Source of the DNA: JBFXCS01 sp050181915
Lineage (GTDB): Bacteria > Actinomycetota > Thermoleophilia > Miltoncostaeales > Miltoncostaeaceae
Reading direction: 5' to 3'
Assembly: GCA_050181915.1 (NCBI GenBank)
Contig: JBFXCS010000004.1
Location: 274,148 to 338,147 of the forward strand
DNA: 64,000 bases
Shown: positions 60,234-64,000 of the stretch, in pieces
Position numbering within the stretch: position 1 is the first letter of the stretch
Layout of the letters: each line of letters begins with the position of its first letter
Notes under the pieces: model-generated
Seen by the model: the letters and a program-made list of their open reading frames with translations, nothing else
The model's database searches: none
What the model was told of the DNA's origin: nothing
Program-made: the position numbers and the translations under genes

Positions 60234-61102
60234 CGCCCGCCGCGGCGGCCCCCGCGCAGGTGGTGCGGGTGGCGGGGCCGACGGCGTCCGTCCGCGTGGG
60301 GGGCCGCGAGGTCGAGGCGCGCCTCGCGCCGCGGCTGCCGGGCCGGCCGCTGGTGGCCGGCGACCGGGTGGAGCTGGACGACGCCGACGGCTGGAGCGTC
60401 ACGCGCATCCTGCCGCGCAGCAGCCGGCTCGACCGGGCGGACGGCCCGGGCCGCCGGCCCCGTCCGCTCGTCGCGAACGCCGATCTGCTGATCGTGGTGG
60501 CGGCGGTCGTCCGGCCGCCGCTGCGGCCCCGGCTCATCGACCGCTACCTCGTGGCGGCCTGGGTCGGCCACCTCGACGCCGCGATCGCCGTCACCAAGGC
60601 CGACCTGCCGCACGACGCCGCGGCCCTGGACGAGGTGGTGGGGCGCTACCGCGACATCGGCTACCCGGTGCTGGTGGGCGCGTCCCACGACCCCTCCATG
60701 CACGAGGCGCTGCGGCGGCTCATCGACGGCCGCGTCGCGATCCTGGCGGGGCACTCGGGCGTGGGGAAGTCGACGCTCACGGCGGCCCTGACCGGCGTGG
60801 AGCGCGCCGTGGGGGCGGTGAGCGAGAAGGCCGGCACCGGCCGGCACACCACCACCGATCCCCGGCTCATCCCGCTGCCGGGTCCGGGCGCGGTGGTCGA
60901 TACGGCGGGGGTGCGCACGTTCCACCTGCCGCGCATCGACCGCGAGGCGCTGGAGGCGGCCTTCCCCGAGATCGCCCGGCTCGCCCCGGAGTGCCGATTC
61001 CGGGGCTGCGCGCACGACGGCGACGCCGGCTGCGCGGTGGCCGGGCGGGTGAGCGAGGAGCGGCTCGACAGCTATCGCCGCATGCTCGCCGACCTGCGCT
61101 GA
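60230..61102 (+). CDS. rsgA: Ribosome small-subunit GTPase RsgA
   Basis: 290 residues. An OB-fold N-terminus, then the circularly permuted GTPase domain (VTKAD, GHSGVGKST, DTAGVRTF) and the C-terminal zinc motif ECRFRGCAHDGDAGCAV with Cys, Cys, His and Cys. It acts late in 30S assembly. Coupled to pyrE by overlapping start and stop. Confidence 0.93.
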   Translation: MTPAAAAPAQVVRVAGPTASVRVGGREVEARLAPRLPGRPLVAGDRVELDDADGWSVTRILPRSSRLDRADGPGRRPRPLVANADLLIVVAAVVRPPLRPRLIDRYLVAAWVGHLDAAIAVTKADLPHDAAALDEVVGRYRDIGYPVLVGASHDPSMHEALRRLIDGRVAILAGHSGVGKSTLTAALTGVERAVGAVSEKAGTGRHTTTDPRLIPLPGPGAVVDTAGVRTFHLPRIDREALEAAFPEIARLAPECRFRGCAHDGDAGCAVAGRVSEERLDSYRRMLADLR

Positions 61103-61155
61103 GCGACCCCGCCGGAGGGCGTGCCCGGTGTCGCGTCCGGTGACGCTCCCCCGCC

Positions 61156-61185
61156 TTGACCTCCCCCGGAGGGAGGCCGTAGGTT
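61156..61185 (+). promoter_or_regulatory. Promoter of the repeat-protein gene
   Basis: TTGACC (61156-61161), an 18-nt spacer and TAGGTT (61180-61185) form a good housekeeping promoter. The spacer contains an inverted repeat (CCTCCC-N5-GGGAGG). A leader of ~55 nt and a GGAGG site at 61236-61240 follow, unlike the leaderless genes elsewhere in this window. Confidence 0.55.
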
Positions 61186-61244
61186 TGTGCGGCACCGCAC
61201 GATCCCATGCCCCTGCCCGCGCATCCCGTCTTGCTGGAGGATCC

Positions 61245-62489
61245 ATGAGTCGTCCACGCCGTTTCCTGCCCCCGGTAGCCGGTGGAGCCCAGAAGACCGG
61301 CTGGGAGGCGCTGGATAAGTGGGTCGGCTCCGGCGCGGAGAAGGCCGGCGATGCCGCGGAGGCCGCGACCGGCGCCGCGAAGACCGGCTGGGAGGCGCTG
61401 GATAAGTGGGTGGGCGGCGGTGGCGGCGGCGGCGATGCCGCTGCGGCTGCGGCTGCTCCCGCGGCGGAGGCGGCGGCTTCCGCGGCGCCGGCCGGCTCGG
61501 GTGGCAAGACCGGCTGGGAGGCCCTCGAGAAGTGGGTCGGCGGCGGTGGCGGCGGGGATGCGGCTGCGGCCGCTCCCGCGGTGGAGGCGGCGGCGTCCGC
61601 GGCGCCGGCCGGCTCGGGTGGCAAGACCGGGTGGGAGGCGCTGGATAAGTGGGTGGGCGGCGGTGGCGGCGGCGGGGATGCCGCTGCGGCTGCGGCCGCT
61701 CCCGCGGTGGAGGCGGCGGCGGCCGCGGCGCCGGCCGGCTCGGGTGGCAAGACCGGGTGGGAGGCCCTCGAGAAGTGGGTCGGCGGCGGTGGCGGCGGGG
61801 ATGCGGCTGCGGCCGCTCCCGCGGTGGAGGCTGCGGCGGCCGCGGCGCCGGCCGGCTCGGGTGGCAAGACCGGCTGGGAGGCGCTCGAGAAGTGGGTCGG
61901 CGCCGGCGCCGACAAGGCGCAGGATGTCGCCGAGGACGTTGCCGGGGCCGCGAAGACCGGCTGGGAGGCCCTCGAGAAGTGGGTCGGCGGTGGCGGCGGC
62001 AAGGCCGCGGGCGCCGCCGGGGCGACGGCGGCGGCCGGCGCGGCCGCGGGGGCCGCCGCAGCGTCCTCGGGCGACGGGAAGACGACCGGTTGGGAGGCGC
62101 TCGAGAAGTGGGTGGGCGCCGGAGCGGAGAAGGCCGGGGACGTGGTCGAGGATGCCGCGGGCGCCGCGAAGACCGGTTGGGAGGCGCTCGAGAAGTGGGT
62201 CGGCGGCGGAGGCGGTAAGGCCGCGGGTGCGGCCGAGGCCGCCGAGAACGCGTCCGGGGCGGCCGCGGCGGCGGCTCCCGCGGCGCCGTCCGGGGGGACC
62301 GGTTGGGAGGCGCTCGAGAAGTGGGTGGGCGACGGCGGCTCGACCCCGTCGGCCGACGCCAGCGCGGCGAACGGCGCCGCGGACGCCGTCCCGCCGCCTC
62401 CGCCGCCCGCCGCGGCCGCGGCGGAGACCGCGACCTCGACCGGCGGCGGCTTCATCGCCTTCCTCAGGCGCCTGTTCGGCGGCAAGTAG
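61245..62489 (+). CDS. Repeat protein with ten TGWEAL(D/E)KWVG motifs
   Basis: 414 residues, ATG 61245 with GGAGG 5 nt upstream. A short basic N-terminus (MSRPRRFLPPVAGG) leads into ten near-identical copies of TGWEALDKWVG or TGWEALEKWVG. The linkers are of two kinds: LEA-like amphipathic segments (AEKAGDAAEAATGAAK and variants) and low-complexity Gly/Ala/Pro stretches (GGGGGDAAAA... APAGSGGK). The C-terminus ends GGGFIAFLRRLFGGK, a likely amphipathic membrane anchor. No signal peptide. The family is unknown to me. Each motif can form a short amphipathic helix with two Trp on one face, so membrane surface binding or self-assembly is plausible. It has its own promoter. Confidence 0.85.
   Translation: MSRPRRFLPPVAGGAQKTGWEALDKWVGSGAEKAGDAAEAATGAAKTGWEALDKWVGGGGGGGDAAAAAAAPAAEAAASAAPAGSGGKTGWEALEKWVGGGGGGDAAAAAPAVEAAASAAPAGSGGKTGWEALDKWVGGGGGGGDAAAAAAAPAVEAAAAAAPAGSGGKTGWEALEKWVGGGGGGDAAAAAPAVEAAAAAAPAGSGGKTGWEALEKWVGAGADKAQDVAEDVAGAAKTGWEALEKWVGGGGGKAAGAAGATAAAGAAAGAAAASSGDGKTTGWEALEKWVGAGAEKAGDVVEDAAGAAKTGWEALEKWVGGGGGKAAGAAEAAENASGAAAAAAPAAPSGGTGWEALEKWVGDGGSTPSADASAANGAADAVPPPPPPAAAAAETATSTGGGFIAFLRRLFGGK
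61290..62330 (+). repeat. Coding tandem repeats
   Basis: Unequal tandem repeats, roughly 85-130 bp each, underlie the repeat protein. Several units are nearly identical at DNA level, including the third-base choices, which suggests recent expansion by slippage or recombination. Two unit types alternate in the first half and a third, LEA-like type appears around 61900 and 62110. Confidence 0.85.
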
Positions 62490-62587
62490 TACCGCCCGGG
62501 GAGGCACGACCGGCCCGGGAGCCGACACCCGGGCCGGTCGCGAGGGGTGCGGGCACGGCGACGCCGGAGCGCTCGGCCGGCGGCGTC

Positions 62588-63091
62588 GTGCTGCTGCCGC
62601 TCGGGGCGGAGCTGCTCACCGTGCTGATCCGTCCGCCGGGCGGTGCCGCGCTCACCCTGCCGAAGGGGCACATCGAGCCGGGCGAGACGTCCGAGCAGAC
62701 CGCGCTGCGCGAGACGCGCGAGGAGACCGGGCTGCGATGCGATCTGATCGCGCCGCTCGACGAGATCGCCTACACGTTCTGGTCTCAGGCGCGTGCGGCG
62801 CGGATCTCGAAGAGGGTCGAGTTCTTCCTCGTGCGCTACCGGGCGGGGGCTCCGCGCCCCCAGGCCGGCGAGGTGGACGCGCTGGTGCTCGCCACGCTGC
62901 CCCGGGCGGTCGAGCTGCTGACCTACCCGGGCGACCGCCGGGTGATGAAGCGGGCCCTCGCCTGGCCGGAGATTGCAGGTTACGGTGCGGGGGAGGCGAA
63001 CGGGTCGACCACGACACGGCACGGCCGTGATCCGGATCTGCCGCCCGTCCGCCAAGCACCCGCCCCTCGAGGTCGCCCGTGTATGCGCTGA
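62588..63091 (+). CDS. Nudix hydrolase
   Basis: The Nudix box is complete: GHIEPGETSEQTALRETREETG (G-x5-E-x7-R-E-x2-E-E-x-G, ~residues 24-45 of the called frame). Overall it resembles MutT-like hydrolases that act on nucleoside or dinucleotide polyphosphates. Homology begins upstream at ERSAGGVVLLP (about 62564), but no ATG, GTG or TTG lies in frame between the repeat-protein end and GTG 62588; the true start may be non-canonical. It overlaps the next gene by 13 nt. Confidence 0.8.
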   Translation: MLLPLGAELLTVLIRPPGGAALTLPKGHIEPGETSEQTALRETREETGLRCDLIAPLDEIAYTFWSQARAARISKRVEFFLVRYRAGAPRPQAGEVDALVLATLPRAVELLTYPGDRRVMKRALAWPEIAGYGAGEANGSTTTRHGRDPDLPPVRQAPAPRGRPCMR

Positions 63092-63441
63092 ACTTCTACT
63101 CGCCGCTCTTCATCGACCAGCTCCGGAAGGGTCGCAAGACGGCGACCATCCGGATCGGCGACAAGTCCCACAAGTACCGCAAGGGGCAGCTGGTCTGGGT
63201 GACGGTGGGGCATCGGCACGGGCCGCGCCAGCGCATCTTCACCGCGATCATCGACCAGATCGACGTGAAGCCGGTCCGCGAGCTCACCCAGCGCGAGATC
63301 GAGCGCGACAACCCCGAGTTCCGCCTCGTCGAGGACACGCTCCACTTCCTCTCGCACATCTACTCGCGCGAGGTGACGCTGGACGACACCGTCTCGGTCA
63401 TCCACTTCAGCGAGGTGATCGAGTTCCCCTCGCTGAAGTAG
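63079..63441 (+). CDS. ASCH-domain protein
   Basis: 120 residues from GTG 63079. ALNFYSPLFIDQLRKGRKTATIR with the G-x-K-x-x-T-x-R signature and the basic beta barrel (KGQLVWVTVG, RIFTAIIDQIDVKPV) mark the ASCH superfamily, related to PUA RNA-binding domains; some members are RNA-modification amidohydrolases. GAGG lies ~10 nt upstream. Likely RNA binding; the substrate is unknown. Confidence 0.85.
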   Translation: MYALNFYSPLFIDQLRKGRKTATIRIGDKSHKYRKGQLVWVTVGHRHGPRQRIFTAIIDQIDVKPVRELTQREIERDNPEFRLVEDTLHFLSHIYSREVTLDDTVSVIHFSEVIEFPSLK

Positions 63442-63492
63442 TACCCGCGGCCGGCGACCTAGCCGCCAGGCGGCCGTAACCGCCCCGTCACC

Positions 63493-63510
63493 GGCGCCCG
63501 ATCGGGCGCC
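63493..63510. terminator. Palindrome between ASCH gene and groES promoter
   Basis: GGCGCCC-GATC-GGGCGCC is a perfect 7-bp stem with a 4-nt loop, extended by one more pair at the loop if tight. It stands 7 nt before the groES -35 box and would insulate the two units. Confidence 0.4.
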
Positions 63511-63516
63511 GCGCGC

Positions 63517-63545
63517 TTGATCGCCCCACCCCGGCTGGCTACCCT
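63517..63545 (+). promoter_or_regulatory. groESL promoter
   Basis: TTGATC (63517-63522), a 17-nt spacer and TACCCT (63540-63545). The -10 box abuts the CIRCE element, so repressor binding would block polymerase. Confidence 0.6.
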
Positions 63546-63571
63546 TGGCACTCGCAGTCTGTGAGTGCCAA
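63545..63571. promoter_or_regulatory. CIRCE element (HrcA operator)
   Basis: TTGGCACTC, 9 nt, GAGTGCCAA: a perfect 27-bp inverted repeat with the 9-9-9 structure of CIRCE. The consensus arm is TTAGCACTC, so one symmetrical position is changed (A to G, and T to C). It indicates HrcA repression of groES-groEL and release on heat stress. Confidence 0.9.
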
Positions 63572-63586
63572 TCCGAGGGGGAGTGA

Positions 63587-63871
63587 ATGGCTCTTGAGCC
63601 CCTGGGCGACCGCGTGGTCGTCCGGTCCATCGAGGCGGAGCAGGTCACCGCGAGCGGGATCGTGCTGCCGGACACCGCCGCCGAGAAGCCCCAGCGCGGG
63701 ACGGTCATCGCCGTCGGCGCCGGCCGCTTCGAGGACGGCAAGCGCGTGCCTCTTGAGGTGGCGGAGGGCGACGAGGTCGTCTACTCGAAGTACGGCGGTA
63801 CCGAGATCAAGGTCGACGGCGAGGACCTGCTGATCCTGCGCGAGTCGGACATCCTGGCGAAGGCGGTCTGA
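63587..63871 (+). CDS. groES: Co-chaperonin GroES
   Basis: 94 residues. EPLGDRVVVRSIEAEQVTASGIVLPDTAAEKPQRGTVIAVGAG (with the mobile loop) and VVYSKYGGTEIKVDGEDLLILRESDILA are classical. It caps the GroEL chamber. GGGGGAG lies just upstream of the ATG. Controlled by the CIRCE element. groEL begins 2 nt after its stop. Confidence 0.97.
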   Translation: MALEPLGDRVVVRSIEAEQVTASGIVLPDTAAEKPQRGTVIAVGAGRFEDGKRVPLEVAEGDEVVYSKYGGTEIKVDGEDLLILRESDILAKAV

Positions 63872-63873
63872 CC

Positions 63874-64000
63874 ATGGCTAAGTTGATTAAGTTTGATGAG
63901 GATGCGCGTCGGGCGTTGGAGCGTGGGGTGAACACGCTGGCGGACGCGGTGAAGGTGACGTTGGGTCCGAAGGGTCGGTATGTGGTGTTGGATAAGAAGT
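63874..64000 (+). CDS. groEL: Chaperonin GroEL, 5' end only
   Basis: The first 42 codons are visible: MAKLIKFDEDARRALERGVN, then TLADAVKVTLGPKGRYVVLDKK, the standard GroEL N-terminus with the ATP-site motif TLGPKGR. The window ends within the gene. Codon use differs sharply from every neighbour, with many T-ending codons (TTG, CGT, GGT, GAT, TTT). Confidence 0.97.
   Translation, partial: MAKLIKFDEDARRALERGVNTLADAVKVTLGPKGRYVVLDKK

Noticed and set aside
61290..62330. Regular repeats that could suggest a CRISPR array
   Set aside because: The units are of uneven length, keep one reading frame and encode a protein; there are no unique spacers of constant size and no cas genes.

Overview
This window is a stretch of very high G+C chromosome, densely packed, with many GTG starts, 1-4 nt gene overlaps and frequent leaderless promoters (a -10 box 6-8 nt before the start codon). 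Together with a menaquinone-type UbiA prenyltransferase, a luciferase-like oxidoreductase, an A2-type cytochrome oxidase, HrcA/CIRCE control of groES and transmembrane HtrA and LytR_C proteins, this points to an actinobacterium. My best guess is a deep-branching lineage such as Thermoleophilia, but nothing here fixes the taxon.

Layout. 1-8.9 kb: the end of a GIY-YIG nuclease, TetR/OsmC, a two-component system, an epoxide-hydrolase-like enzyme, an unusual luciferase-like/acyl-CoA-ligase fusion and a LytR_C protein. 9-17.5 kb: an SF2 helicase, an aldehyde dehydrogenase fragment, an HtrA-type protease and a MoxR-DUF58-VWA-VWA operon. 17.5-25 kb: a DUF11/SdrD surface protein coupled to an L,D-transpeptidase, the glcDEF glycolate oxidase operon and an FAD oxidoreductase. 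25-33.6 kb: heme O synthase and the cytochrome c oxidase genes (coxB, a ctaD carrying a C-terminal Usp-like extension, ctaE, a lipoprotein cytochrome c). 33.9-42.3 kb: a UbiA prenyltransferase, ccmABCD, then siroheme/heme genes (met8-like, hemA, hemC, cobA-hemD) and a SAM hydrolase, so cytochrome assembly and tetrapyrrole supply sit in one long co-directional run. 42.3-48.7 kb: a DsbA-like protein, a CDF metal exporter, a lipase, then a purine/urate cluster (FAD oxidoreductase, uricase, HIU hydrolase, guanine deaminase).

48.7-53.8 kb is the accessory region, with visibly lower G+C in its centre. An intact tRNA-Phe gene (53750-53822, minus) and a partial copy of its 3' part at 50138-50172 bracket a small integrative element. 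It holds a frameshifted tyrosine integrase and an OLD-family ATPase/TOPRIM nuclease whose start codon overlaps that of a small divergent WYL-like protein. To its left lie an XRE regulator and a membrane protein that may belong to an earlier insertion at the same tRNA.

53.9-64 kb: a second two-component system, TrpB2, a secreted protein, an Nfu_N protein, pyrE, rsgA, a striking protein with ten copies of the motif TGWEAL(D/E)KWVG, a Nudix hydrolase, an ASCH-domain protein and a CIRCE-controlled groES-groEL operon that runs off the end.

The most unusual items are the TGWEALxKWVG repeat protein, the oxidase-Usp fusion, the luciferase-like/CoA-ligase fusion, the OLD-nuclease element at tRNA-Phe and a pair of near-identical long palindromes 10 kb apart.
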